Below are positions 17,222 to 25,514 of a DNA stretch of 64,000 bases, piece after piece; within the stretch, counting starts at the first letter, position 1; each line of letters starts with the position of its first letter. The position numbers and the translations under genes are program-made. Source of the stretch: Kitasatospora sp. GAS204B (lineage in GTDB: Bacteria; Actinomycetota; Actinomycetes; Streptomycetales; Streptomycetaceae); the NCBI RefSeq assembly GCF_029892155.1, contig NZ_JARZAG010000031.1:24208-88207 (forward strand), read 5' to 3'. A model generated the notes under the pieces. It searched no databases. It was not told where the DNA came from and saw only the letters and a program-made list of their open reading frames with translations.

Positions 17222-17667
17222 GTGCGAATCGTAGTCGGCCCGGGGCCCCGCGATCAGACCCGCACGGGCGCGCGCGAGCGGATCGCCCCGGGCTACCGGC
17301 TGTGAAGTAGTTCACAGCGGGTAGTCGGCGGGCCGGATCAGGTAACGGCCGAGGCTGGGGCGGGCACCCGGTGCGAGCGCAGATTCTTCCGTTGGACCTT
17401 GGCTTCGAAGGAGCTCATCCTGTCGTACCATCGATTTCTTGCCTCCGGCCCGGCCAAGCCCCTGCGACCGTTATCTAATTGGTGGCTTTTGTCATCCCAT
17501 GTCGCCGAAAATCGGGACGTACAGTGGTCCGGTCCCCGTGTCATGCGCTGCGGAATCCCCACCTGCCCGAGCAGCGAGCAGGAACCCCGCGGTGCTCGGA
17601 CCCGCCCGCCTTCCCACCCCCCTGGGCGAAGCGGTGTCCCAGACAGTCAGGCAAGGAACAACTACTG
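17222..17667. other. 446-base intergenic region between two-component system and POT transporter
   Basis: There is no credible coding sequence. It must hold divergent promoters for the two-component operon (minus) and the peptide transporter (plus). The only clear structural element is the palindrome at 17299-17318. An AT-richer stretch near 17470-17510 (TTATCTAATTGG, then TTTTGTCATCCC) could be the transporter promoter, but no convincing -35/-10 pair is seen. Confidence 0.5.
17299..17318. promoter_or_regulatory. palindromic candidate operator upstream of two-component operon
   Basis: GCTGTGAA (17299-17306), spacer GTAG, TTCACAGC (17311-17318): a perfect 8-bp inverted repeat. Its position 78 bp before the response-regulator start suits a dimeric regulator site. 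The binding protein is not known. Confidence 0.5.
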
Positions 17668-19179
17668 ATGGCGTCAACCACCACCATGGGCGCCGGCGTC
17701 CAGCCGGCCACCCCTTCTGGCGGCAAGACCTTCTTCGGGCACCCCCGAGGACTGGCCACGCTCTTCATGACCGAGACCTGGGAGCGTTTCAGCTTCTACG
17801 GCATGCGGGCACTGCTCGTCGTCTACATGATCACCTCGCACGCCCACGGCGGCCTGGGCATGAAGGTCGCGCTCGCCACCGCGATCTACAGCGTCTACAA
17901 CGCCATGGTGTACCTGCTGGCCCTGCCCGGCGGCTGGATCGCCGACCGGTTCTGGGGCGCCCGCAAGACGGTCGCCGTCGGCGGCGGCATCATCATGATC
18001 GGCCACTTCCTGCTGGCCGTGCCGGCCGAGGCCTCGTTCTTCGTCGGCCTGGTCTTCATCGCGGTGGGCTCCGGCCTGCTCAAGGCCAACATCTCGACGA
18101 TGGTCGGGCACCTCTACGACGGGCCGAACGACCCGCGTCGCGACGGTGGCTTCACCATCTTCTACATGGGCATCAACCTCGGCGCCTTCGCGGCGCCGCT
18201 GGTGATCGGCACCGTCGGCCAGAGCGTCAACTGGCACCTGGGCTTCGCGCTGGCCGGCATCGGCATGGCGCTGGGCCTGGGCCAGTACCTGCTGGGCAGC
18301 CGCCACCTCAGCCCGAAGAGCAGCGTGGTCTCCTCGCCGATCACCCCCGTCGAGAAGAGCGCGATCCTGCGCAAGGCCGGCCTCTGGCTGGCGCTGGCCG
18401 TGGTCTTCTACGGCGTCGTGGTGCTCTCCGGCCACTTCACCATCAACTGGGCGGTCTGGCCGCTGTCCATCGCGGGCATCGCGATTCCGGTGGTCGTCTT
18501 CGCCCGGATCAAGCGGGACAAGGACCTCGACGCCCACGAGCAGTCCAAGATCAGCGGCTACGTCTGGTTCTTCATCGTCGCCGCCGTGTTCTGGATGATC
18601 TACGACCAGTCCGGTTCCACGCTGAGCGTCTTCGCCGACCAGAACACCAAGCTGTCGATCTTCGGGGCGCACTTCCCGTCCAGCTGGTTCCAGTCGCTGA
18701 ACCCGCTCTACATCATGGCGCTGGCCCCGGTCTTCGCCTGGCTCTGGGTCTGGCTGGCCCGGCGCGCCAAGAACCCCAGCACCACCATGAAGTTCGCCAT
18801 CGGCCTGCTGCTGATCGGCGCCTCCTTCCTGGTGATGATGCTGGCGATGGCGGCGGCCTCCGGCGGGGTCAAGGTCACCCCGCTCTGGCTGGCGCTGGTC
18901 TACCTGGTGCAGACGGTCGGCGAGCTGTCGCTCTCCCCGGTCGGCCTCTCGGTCACCACCAAGCTGGCGCCGGCCAAGTACGCGAGCCAGATGATGGGCA
19001 TCTGGTTCCTGGCCGTCACGGCGGGCGACTGCGTCGCGGCCATCATCCAGCTGGGTCTCGGCAATGCCACCGGCAGCACCTGGTACTTCGCCCTGCAGGG
19101 CGTGGCGGCGATCATCGCCGGCGTCGCGCTGGTGATGTACCGCAAGAAGGTCATCCGGCTGATGGGCGACGTGCACTGA
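17668..19179 (+). CDS. POT family proton-dependent oligopeptide transporter
   Basis: A 503-residue polytopic permease of the PTR2/POT (DtpT-like) family, importing di- and tripeptides with protons. The diagnostic TM1 motif ETWERFSFYGMRALLVVYM carries ExxERFxYY-like residues. The second signature is in YMGINLGAFAAPLVIG (FYxxINxG). About 14 hydrophobic segments follow, with VGELSLSPVGLSVTTKLAP near the C-terminus. The ATG is preceded by AAGGA. The gene is monocistronic and ends at a 20-bp perfect hairpin. The dipeptidase at 11616-12824 could process its cargo, but they are not in one operon. Confidence 0.95.
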   Translation: MASTTTMGAGVQPATPSGGKTFFGHPRGLATLFMTETWERFSFYGMRALLVVYMITSHAHGGLGMKVALATAIYSVYNAMVYLLALPGGWIADRFWGARKTVAVGGGIIMIGHFLLAVPAEASFFVGLVFIAVGSGLLKANISTMVGHLYDGPNDPRRDGGFTIFYMGINLGAFAAPLVIGTVGQSVNWHLGFALAGIGMALGLGQYLLGSRHLSPKSSVVSSPITPVEKSAILRKAGLWLALAVVFYGVVVLSGHFTINWAVWPLSIAGIAIPVVVFARIKRDKDLDAHEQSKISGYVWFFIVAAVFWMIYDQSGSTLSVFADQNTKLSIFGAHFPSSWFQSLNPLYIMALAPVFAWLWVWLARRAKNPSTTMKFAIGLLLIGASFLVMMLAMAAASGGVKVTPLWLALVYLVQTVGELSLSPVGLSVTTKLAPAKYASQMMGIWFLAVTAGDCVAAIIQLGLGNATGSTWYFALQGVAAIIAGVALVMYRKKVIRLMGDVH

Positions 19180-19195
19180 CACGCCCGCACCCGTA

Positions 19196-19239
19196 GCCGA
19201 GAGGCCCGGTACCCGTTCACGGGTACCGGGCCTCTCGGC
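19196..19239. terminator. strong bidirectional terminator between POT transporter and hutI
   Basis: GCCGAGAGGCCCGGTACCCG (19196-19215), loop TTCA, then its exact complement (19220-19239): a perfect 20-bp stem between two convergent genes. Confidence 0.92.
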
Positions 19240-19253
19240 ATGCGCCTACCGGC

Positions 19254-20420
19254 TCAGACCTCCCGCACGCCCGCCCGCCAGACCGCCGCCGTCAGCGGCA
19301 CGCCCGGGCGGTAGGCCAGGTGGACCGGGGAGGGGGCGTCGAGCAGCAGCAGGTCGGCGCGGGTGCCGGGGGCGATCCGGCCGATGTCGGTGCGGCGCAG
19401 GGCGCGCGCGCCGCCCAGGGTGGCGGCGTGCACCGCCTCGTCGGGGGTCATGCCCATCTCGCGGACCGCCACCGCGATGCAGAAGGCCATCGAACTGGTG
19501 AAGCTGGAGCCGGGGTTGCAGTCGGTGGAGAGCGCGACGGTGGCTCCGGCGTCGAGCAGCCGGCGGGCGTCGGGGTAGGCGGCCCGGGTGGAGAACTCGG
19601 CGCCCGGCAGCAGGGTGGCGACCGTGCCGGACCCGGCCAGTGCCGCCACGTCCGCGTCGGTCAGGTGGGTGCAGTGGTCGGCGGAGGCGGCGCCCAGCTC
19701 GACCGCGAGCTGCACACCGGGCCCGTGGGAGAGCTGGTTGGCGTGCACCCGGGGGGTCAGGCCGCGCTCGATCCCGGCGGTCAGGATCGCCCGCGCCTGG
19801 TCGCCGTCGAAGGCGCCGTTCTCGCAGAAGACGTCCACCCACCGGGCGTGCGGGGCGCAGGCGTCCAGCATCTCGCCGGTGACCAGGTCGACGTAGCCGG
19901 CCGGGTCGTCCGCGTACTCGGGCGCGACCACGTGCGCGCCCAGGTAGGTGGTCTCCGGGGTGTGCCCGGCGGCGATCCGCAGCGCCCGGGCCTCGTCGGC
20001 GACCGTGAGCCCGTAGCCGGACTTGCACTCGACGGTGGTGGTGCCCTGGCGCAGCGCCTCGCCGATGAACCGGGCCAGGTTGGCGTCCAGTTGATCGTCG
20101 CTGGCGGCCCGGGTGGCAGCCACCGTGGTGCGGATGCCGCCTGCCGTGTAGGCCTGGCCGGACATCCGGGCGTTGAACTCGGCGGTCCGGTCACCCGCGA
20201 AGACCAGGTGGGCGTGCGAGTCGACGAAACCGGGCAGCAGCGTCCGGCCCTCGGCGTCGTGGACCCGGTCGGCCGCGGGGGCGTCGGCGGCCCGTCCGGT
20301 CCAGGTGATCACCGAACCGTCGATCACCACGGCGGCCTGCTCGACGAGGCCGAGCAGGCCGGGGTGTGACGGGTCGTTGGTGACCAGTGCGCCGATGTTG
20401 GTGATCAGGGTGCTGGTCAT
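19254..20420 (-). CDS. hutI: imidazolonepropionase HutI
   Basis: A 388-residue amidohydrolase-superfamily enzyme that opens 4-imidazolone-5-propionate to N-formimino-L-glutamate. The metal motif HxH is in PGFVDSHAHLVFAGDRTAEF. Substrate and metal residues continue in GIRTTVAATRAASDDQL, ECKSGYGLT, VDVFCENGAF, HANQLSHG and LSTDCNPGSS. The length matches the family. It is the last gene of a hutU - M20 hydrolase - hutF - hutI operon, 33 bases after hutF, and ends at the bidirectional terminator. Confidence 0.96.
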   Translation of the reverse strand: MTSTLITNIGALVTNDPSHPGLLGLVEQAAVVIDGSVITWTGRAADAPAADRVHDAEGRTLLPGFVDSHAHLVFAGDRTAEFNARMSGQAYTAGGIRTTVAATRAASDDQLDANLARFIGEALRQGTTTVECKSGYGLTVADEARALRIAAGHTPETTYLGAHVVAPEYADDPAGYVDLVTGEMLDACAPHARWVDVFCENGAFDGDQARAILTAGIERGLTPRVHANQLSHGPGVQLAVELGAASADHCTHLTDADVAALAGSGTVATLLPGAEFSTRAAYPDARRLLDAGATVALSTDCNPGSSFTSSMAFCIAVAVREMGMTPDEAVHAATLGGARALRRTDIGRIAPGTRADLLLLDAPSPVHLAYRPGVPLTAAVWRAGVREV

Positions 20421-20453
20421 GAGCCCTTCAGAGGTGGTTCGTGCCGGGGAGGT

Positions 20454-21875
20454 TCAGGAAAGCAGGGCCGCGATGGAATCGCGCAGCGCTGACGGGACGT
20501 CGGTGACGGCCTGGTGCACCCCGTCGACGACGATCCGTCGGCCGCCGACCACCACGTGCCGCACGTCCGCCGCCGTGGCGGCGAAGACGGCGGTCTCGGC
20601 GCCCAGGTGCGCGGCCGGGCCGGCGGTGCGCACCGAGTCCAGCGCCAGCACGGTGAAGTCGGCCAGCGCCCCGGCCTCGATCCGGCCGGCCTCCGGCCAG
20701 CCGAGCGAGGCGTGGCCGTCCTCGGTGCCGGCCCGCAGCAGCGCGCCCGCGGTCCAGTGCCCCCGGGTGCGGGCGCGCAGGCGCTCGTTGAGCTCCAGCG
20801 CGCGGGCCTCCTCGAACGGGTCGATCACGGCGTGGCTGTCGCTGCCCAGGGTGACCGGGCAGCCGCCGCTGGCCAGCCGGCGCGCCGGACCGATGCCGTC
20901 GGCCAGGTCCCGCTCGGTGGTCGGGCACATGCAGATCACCGTGGAGGAGTCGGTCAGCAGCTTGACGTCCTCCTCGGTCAGGTGGGTGGCGTGCACGGCG
21001 CTGGTGCGCGGCCCGAGCACCCCGTGGTCGGCGAGCAGCCGGGTCGGGGTGACGCCGTGCGCGGTCAGGCAGGCGTCGTTCTCGGCGGTCTGCTCGGACA
21101 GGTGCACGTGCAGCGGCGCCTTGCGCATCGACGTCCAGTGCGCGATCGTGCTCAACTGCTCGGCCGGCACGGCGCGCACCGAGTGGATCGCGGCGCCGAG
21201 CCGGGCGTGCTCGCGGGGCGCCAGCGCGCTCGCCCGCTCGGCCCAGGCCTCGGCGTCGCCGTCCCCGAACCGCAGTTGAGGCTTGGTCAGGTCGGCGCCG
21301 AAGCCGGAGGAGAGGTAGCAGGTGTCGAGCAGGGTGATCCGGATCCCGGCCCGGGCGGCGGCCTCGATCAGCGCCTCGCCCATCGCGTTGGGATCGTCGT
21401 AGCGGGCGCCGCCCGGGGCGTGGTGCAGGTAGTGGAACTCGCCGACCGAGGTGATGCCGGCCAGCGCCATCTCGGCGTAGACGGCGGTGGCGAGCGCCAG
21501 GTAGCTGTCCGGGTCGAGCGCGCCGGCGAACCGGTACATGGTGTCGCGCCAGGTCCAGAAGGTGCCGGAGCCCACCTGCACGGTGCCGCGCAGCGCGCGG
21601 TGGAAGGCGTGCGAGTGGGCGTTGGCCTGGCCGGGGACGAGCAGGCCGCGCAGCCGCACCGCGTGCGCCGGGCAGGGCCCGCTGTCCGGGGTGACCGAGG
21701 CGATCCGGCCGTCCGCCGCCACCTCGATCAGCACGTCGGACTCGACCACCGGACCGTTGACGTGCGGCAGCCAGGCGTGCTCGGCCCAGTAGCTCTGGGC
21801 TGGTTCGGCGCTCTGGGCTGATTCGATGCTCTGGGCCGGTTCGGTGTTCTGGGCGCACTGTGTCACTGATGACAT
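20454..21875 (-). CDS. hutF: formimidoylglutamate deiminase HutF
   Basis: A 473-residue amidohydrolase that deaminates N-formimino-L-glutamate to N-formyl-L-glutamate and ammonia, the five-step hut branch. The HxH metal site is in PGQANAHSHAFHRALRG. VGEFHYLHHAPGG, HVHLSEQTAEN, VHATHLTEED and TLGSDSHAVIDPFEEARALE are family features. The first about 28 residues are a hexapeptide repeat (NTEPAQ, SIESAQ, SAEPAQ) encoded by an 18-base tandem DNA repeat and not part of the fold. The start overlaps the end of the M20 hydrolase gene by 13 bases, so translation is coupled. Confidence 0.93.
   Translation of the reverse strand: MSSVTQCAQNTEPAQSIESAQSAEPAQSYWAEHAWLPHVNGPVVESDVLIEVAADGRIASVTPDSGPCPAHAVRLRGLLVPGQANAHSHAFHRALRGTVQVGSGTFWTWRDTMYRFAGALDPDSYLALATAVYAEMALAGITSVGEFHYLHHAPGGARYDDPNAMGEALIEAAARAGIRITLLDTCYLSSGFGADLTKPQLRFGDGDAEAWAERASALAPREHARLGAAIHSVRAVPAEQLSTIAHWTSMRKAPLHVHLSEQTAENDACLTAHGVTPTRLLADHGVLGPRTSAVHATHLTEEDVKLLTDSSTVICMCPTTERDLADGIGPARRLASGGCPVTLGSDSHAVIDPFEEARALELNERLRARTRGHWTAGALLRAGTEDGHASLGWPEAGRIEAGALADFTVLALDSVRTAGPAAHLGAETAVFAATAADVRHVVVGGRRIVVDGVHQAVTDVPSALRDSIAALLS
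21792..21854. repeat. 18-base tandem repeat at 5' end of hutF
   Basis: Three full 18-base units (GCTCTGGGCTGGTTCGGC type on the plus strand) and a partial fourth encode the N-terminal hexapeptide repeats of HutF. Unit-to-unit identity is high. Confidence 0.85.
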
Positions 21876-23071
21876 GCCAGGTCCTCCAGGACGTCCGCGA
21901 GTGCCGCCACACCCGCGAGGCAGTCGGCCACCTCGGCATGCTCGGCCGGGGAGTGCGAGACGCCGCTCGGGTTCCGCACGAACAGCATGGCGGTCGGAAC
22001 GGCGGATGCCAGGATTCCGGCGTCGTGTCCCGCGCCGGTGGGCAGCACCGGGACGCCGCCGAGGGTGGCGACCAGCCGGTCCCGCAGCGGGACGTCGAAG
22101 TCCACCACCGGCGTGTACGACTCGCGGCTCAGCTCGACCTTGACGCCGTCCCGCTCGCCGCGCTCGGCGGCGGCCTGCTGGATCTGCTCGACCAGCGCGT
22201 TCAAGGTCGCCTCGTCGGCGGCCCGGGAGTCCAGCCAGCCGCGCACCAGCGAGGCGATCGCGTTGGTGCCGTTGGGCTCGACCGCGATCTTGCCGAAGGT
22301 GGCCAGCGCGCCGGCCAGCCTGGCCTTCTTGCGGGCCGAGAGCACGGTGTTCGCGTAGGTGATCATCGGATCGCGGCGGTCCTCGATCCTGGTGGTGCCC
22401 GCGTGGTTCGCCTCGCCGTGGAAGTCGAAGCGCCAGCGGCCGTGCGGCCAGATCGCCCCGGCCACCCCGACCGGCTGGTCCTCGCCCAGGTAGCGGCCCT
22501 GCTCGACGTGCAACTCGACGAAGGCGCCGATCCGGGACAGCCGCTCGTGGTCGGCGCCGATCGCGCTCGGGTCCTGGCCGGCCTGCTCCATCGCGTCGGG
22601 CAGCCGCCGCCCGCCCGCGTCGCGCAGCTCGTACGCCTGCTCCGGGGTCAGCAGCCCGGCGCTGAGCCGGGAGCCGACGCAGGCCACGCCGAACCGGGCG
22701 CCCTCCTCGTCACCGAAGTTGACGATCGCCAGCGGCTTGCCGAACTCGGCGCCGCGCGAGCGCAGTTCGTCCAGCGCGGCGAACGAGGAGACCACTCCGA
22801 GCGGGCCGTCGAAGGCGCCGCCGTCCGGCACCGAGTCCAGGTGCGAGCCGGTGACGATGGCGCCCTCGCCCTGCGGGTCGCCCAGCCAGGCCCACTGGTT
22901 GCCGTTGCGGTCCAGCTCGTAGCTCAGGCCGCGAGCCCGAGCCTGCTCCTCGAACCAGGCCCGGCACTCGGCGTCGGCGGCGTTCCAGGCGTGCCGGCGG
23001 TAGCCACCGGAGGCGGCGGAGCGGCCCACGGGGAGCAGCTCCGCCCACATCTCCTCGAAGGACGGGATCAC
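21863..23071 (-). CDS. M20 family amidohydrolase in hut operon (allantoate amidohydrolase-like)
   Basis: A 402-residue dinuclear-metal amidase of the M20 hydantoinase/carbamoylase type. Metal ligands are visible in TGSHLDSVPDGGAFDGPLG (His and bridging Asp), FGDEEGARFG (EE), and ELHVEQGRYL (His). FHGEANHAGTTRIEDRRDP is the lid/dimer domain motif. Automated annotation would usually call this allantoate amidohydrolase. Its position between hutU and hutF, with GTGA overlap to hutU and a 13-base overlap to hutF, and the absence of a recognisable hutG here, suggest it hydrolyses N-formyl-L-glutamate to glutamate and formate. That activity is an inference. Confidence 0.85.
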   Translation of the reverse strand: MIPSFEEMWAELLPVGRSAASGGYRRHAWNAADAECRAWFEEQARARGLSYELDRNGNQWAWLGDPQGEGAIVTGSHLDSVPDGGAFDGPLGVVSSFAALDELRSRGAEFGKPLAIVNFGDEEGARFGVACVGSRLSAGLLTPEQAYELRDAGGRRLPDAMEQAGQDPSAIGADHERLSRIGAFVELHVEQGRYLGEDQPVGVAGAIWPHGRWRFDFHGEANHAGTTRIEDRRDPMITYANTVLSARKKARLAGALATFGKIAVEPNGTNAIASLVRGWLDSRAADEATLNALVEQIQQAAAERGERDGVKVELSRESYTPVVDFDVPLRDRLVATLGGVPVLPTGAGHDAGILASAVPTAMLFVRNPSGVSHSPAEHAEVADCLAGVAALADVLEDLACHQ

Positions 23072-24738
23072 AGTTCACCCATGGGGATGCGCACACCGCG
23101 CTCGGCGGCCACTTCGTCGGCGCGGTCGTAGCCGGCGTCCACGTGCCGGATCACGCCCATGCCCGGGTCGTTGGTGAGCACCCGGCGGATCTTCTCGCCC
23201 GCCAGCGCGGTGCCGTCGGCCACCGTGACCTGACCGGCGTGGATCGAGCGGCCGATGCCGACGCCGCCGCCGTGGTGGATGGAGACCCAGGAGGCGCCGG
23301 AGGCCACGTTGACCATGGCGTTGAGCAGCGGCCAGTCGGCGATCGCGTCGGAGCCGTCCAGCATCGCCTCGGTCTCGCGGTACGGCGAGGCCACCGAACC
23401 GCAGTCCAGGTGGTCGCGGCCGATCACGATCGGCGCGGAGAGCTCGCCGCTGGCGACCATGTCGTTGAACCGCTCGCCGGCCTTGTCGCGCTCGCCGTAG
23501 CCGAGCCAGCAGATCCGTGCCGGCAGGCCCTGGAAGTGCACCTTCTCCTGCGCCATCTTGATCCAGCGGTGCAGCGACTCGTTCTCCGGGAACAGGTCGA
23601 GCACGGCCTTGTCCGTCTTGGCGATGTCCTGCGCGTCGCCGGACAGCGCGGCCCAGCGGAACGGGCCCTTGCCCTCGCAGAACAGCGGGCGGATGTAGGC
23701 CGGGACGAAGCCGGGGAAGGCGAACGCCCGGTCGTAGCCGGCCAGCTGGGCCTCGCCGCGGATCGAGTTGCCGTAGTCGAAGACCTCGGCGCCGGCGTCC
23801 TGGAAGCCGACCATGGCCTCCACGTGCTTGGCCATCGACTCGCGCGAGCGGACGGTGAAGTCGGCCGGCTGCTCGGCGGCGTAGCGCGCCATGTCGTCGA
23901 ACTCGACGCCGATCGGCAGGTAGCTCAGCGGGTCGTGAGCGCTGGTCTGGTCGGTGACGATGTCGATCGGCGCGTCCATCGCGAGCAGCTGCGGGAAGAG
24001 CTCGGCGGCGTTGCCCAGCAGGCCGATCGAGAGCGGCTGCTTCTTGTCGCGGGCGGCGGTGGCGAGCTCCAGCGCGTGGGCCAGGTTCTTGGCCTCGACG
24101 TCCAGGTAGCGGTGCTCGATCCGGCGGGAGATCCGGGACGGGTCGCAGTCGATGCAGATCGCCACGCCGCCGTTCATGGTGACGGCCAGCGGCTGGGCGC
24201 CGCCCATCCCGCCGAGGCCGGCGGTCAGCGTGATGGTGCCCGCCAGCGTGCCGTTGAACTTCTTGTTCGCGACGGCGGCGAAGGTCTCGTACGTGCCCTG
24301 CAGGATGCCCTGGGTGCCGATGTAGATCCAGGACCCGGCGGTCATCTGCCCGTACATGGTGAGCCCGAGGTTCTCCAGCCGCCGGAACTCCTCCCAGTTG
24401 GCCCAGTCGCCGACCAGGTTGGAGTTGGCGATCAGCACCCGCGGCGCCCACTCGTGCGTCTGCATCACACCGACCGGCCGGCCGGACTGGACCAGCATGG
24501 TCTCGTCCTGCTTCAGCGTCTGCAGCGTGCGCACCATCGCGTCGTACGAGCGCCAGTCACGCGCCGCCTTACCGGTGCCGCCGTAGACGACCAGCTTGGA
24601 GGGGTGCTCGGCCACCTCGGGGTCGAGGTTGTTCATCAGCATCCGCAGGGCCGCTTCCTGCTGCCACCCCTGGGTGCTGAGCTTCGTCCCACGCGCCGCG
24701 CGCACCTCGCGCGGACCACTCGTCTGCTGCTCCGCCAT
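23068..24738 (-). CDS. hutU: urocanate hydratase HutU
   Basis: A 556-residue NAD-dependent urocanase, which hydrates urocanate to imidazolonepropionate. Recognisable stretches are KLVVYGGTGKAARDWRSYDA, LQSG-type MLVQSGRPVGVMQTHEWAPR, TLTAGLGGMGGAQPLAV (NAD binding), FDYGNSIRGEAQLAGY, FCEGKGPFRWAALSGD and HHGGGVGIGRSIHAGQV. The length is normal. The ATG at 24738 is preceded by AAGGAG; the longer open frame upstream lacks homology. It is the first gene of the hut operon, with an imperfect inverted repeat 22-56 bases upstream. Confidence 0.97.
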   Translation of the reverse strand: MAEQQTSGPREVRAARGTKLSTQGWQQEAALRMLMNNLDPEVAEHPSKLVVYGGTGKAARDWRSYDAMVRTLQTLKQDETMLVQSGRPVGVMQTHEWAPRVLIANSNLVGDWANWEEFRRLENLGLTMYGQMTAGSWIYIGTQGILQGTYETFAAVANKKFNGTLAGTITLTAGLGGMGGAQPLAVTMNGGVAICIDCDPSRISRRIEHRYLDVEAKNLAHALELATAARDKKQPLSIGLLGNAAELFPQLLAMDAPIDIVTDQTSAHDPLSYLPIGVEFDDMARYAAEQPADFTVRSRESMAKHVEAMVGFQDAGAEVFDYGNSIRGEAQLAGYDRAFAFPGFVPAYIRPLFCEGKGPFRWAALSGDAQDIAKTDKAVLDLFPENESLHRWIKMAQEKVHFQGLPARICWLGYGERDKAGERFNDMVASGELSAPIVIGRDHLDCGSVASPYRETEAMLDGSDAIADWPLLNAMVNVASGASWVSIHHGGGVGIGRSIHAGQVTVADGTALAGEKIRRVLTNDPGMGVIRHVDAGYDRADEVAAERGVRIPMGEL

Positions 24739-25073
24739 GCTGCCGGTCTCCTTGCGGATGGATTCATTCAGGATTTGTAAGTCTGAATATATCCAAACAC
24801 CCGGCTCCCGACCAGACCCTGCCCGCATCCGATCAGTCTCGAATCCCCGGACGGCCAGGGCGCTACTCCGAAGCTCGCGAACACCAACTGCTCGGCCCAT
24901 CCCATCGACAGTTGAGGACGCGGTGACGGCACCGATCACCGTGCGACCCGGTCGGCTTCGCGGGGCGGCCGAACAGATCGAGGACACCACGAGGCAACCC
25001 GTCCCGCTGCCCGCGCCGCTGCCCGGCGAGCTGCACACCGACGGCCTCCCCCGCTACGGGACCCGACGGTGCC
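24739..25073 (-). other. 335-base region upstream of hutU
   Basis: No gene is seen. The 60 bases next to hutU are notably AT-rich for this genome and contain the imperfect palindrome described at 24760-24794. The remainder to 25073 is GC-rich and without clear elements. A possible short GTG-initiated frame on the plus strand at 24922 has no RBS support and runs into the next gene. Confidence 0.5.
24760..24794. promoter_or_regulatory. imperfect palindrome, candidate hut operator
   Basis: GGATTCATTCAG (24760-24771) and CTGAATATATCC (24783-24794) are inverted with two mismatches in 12-bp arms, spacer 11. It lies immediately before the hutU RBS, where it would overlap the promoter or transcript start. 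The core 9-mer TTCATTCAG also occurs just upstream of hutH (28627-28635). Confidence 0.5.
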
Positions 25074-25424
25074 TCAGGCCGCCTCGTCGCCGCCCCAGTC
25101 GATGCCGATCTCGGCCAGCCACTGGCGGTCGCGCGCGGCCGTCTCGGGGGATTCGGGGGCCGCCTCGGCCGGGAGCATCGGCATCGACGGCGGGCGCGGG
25201 ATCTCCTGGATCGGGCCCAGGCCGTAGCGTTCGGCGGCGGTGCCGGGAGGTGGGGCGGGGTCGACCAGGCCGATGTGGACGGCGCTCTCGTCGCCCGCCT
25301 CCAGGATGGTCAGGCCCGGTCCGGGCGGGCCGAGCGCCACCCGGCGGCCGCAGGCGGGGCAGGCCCACTCCTCGGCACCCGAGGCGAGCCGACCGACCGG
25401 TCGCATTTCGTGGATCACGCGCAT
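25074..25424 (-). CDS. hypothetical protein with CPxC motif
   Basis: A 116-residue protein beginning MRVIHEMRPVGRLASGAEEW. It has one CPACGRRV motif near residue 25, which could be half of a zinc knuckle; I see no second Cys pair, so metal binding would need a dimer. The C-terminal half is Pro/Ala/Glu-rich. Similar small proteins are common streptomycete conserved hypotheticals. I do not recognise a function. It is 90 bases downstream of the RpiR-type regulator gene on the same strand and may be co-transcribed with it. Confidence 0.6.
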   Translation of the reverse strand: MRVIHEMRPVGRLASGAEEWACPACGRRVALGPPGPGLTILEAGDESAVHIGLVDPAPPPGTAAERYGLGPIQEIPRPPSMPMLPAEAAPESPETAARDRQWLAEIGIDWGGDEAA

Positions 25425-25514
25425 GGCGGACACCCCCGTTCGTCCCAAGGAGGGGATGCCCGGTCCGCGCGGTACTACTCCAGGCGGGCGTCGATTGCCG
25501 GTCGGTCCAAGCGA

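Noticed and set aside
24739..25038. Extension of hutU by 100 codons upstream
   Set aside because: The extension lacks urocanase homology, crosses the AT-rich palindrome, and the ATG at 24738 has a good AAGGAG.
24922..25073. Short GTG-initiated plus-strand frame upstream of hutU
   Set aside because: No RBS, low-complexity product, and it runs antisense into the CPxC protein gene.
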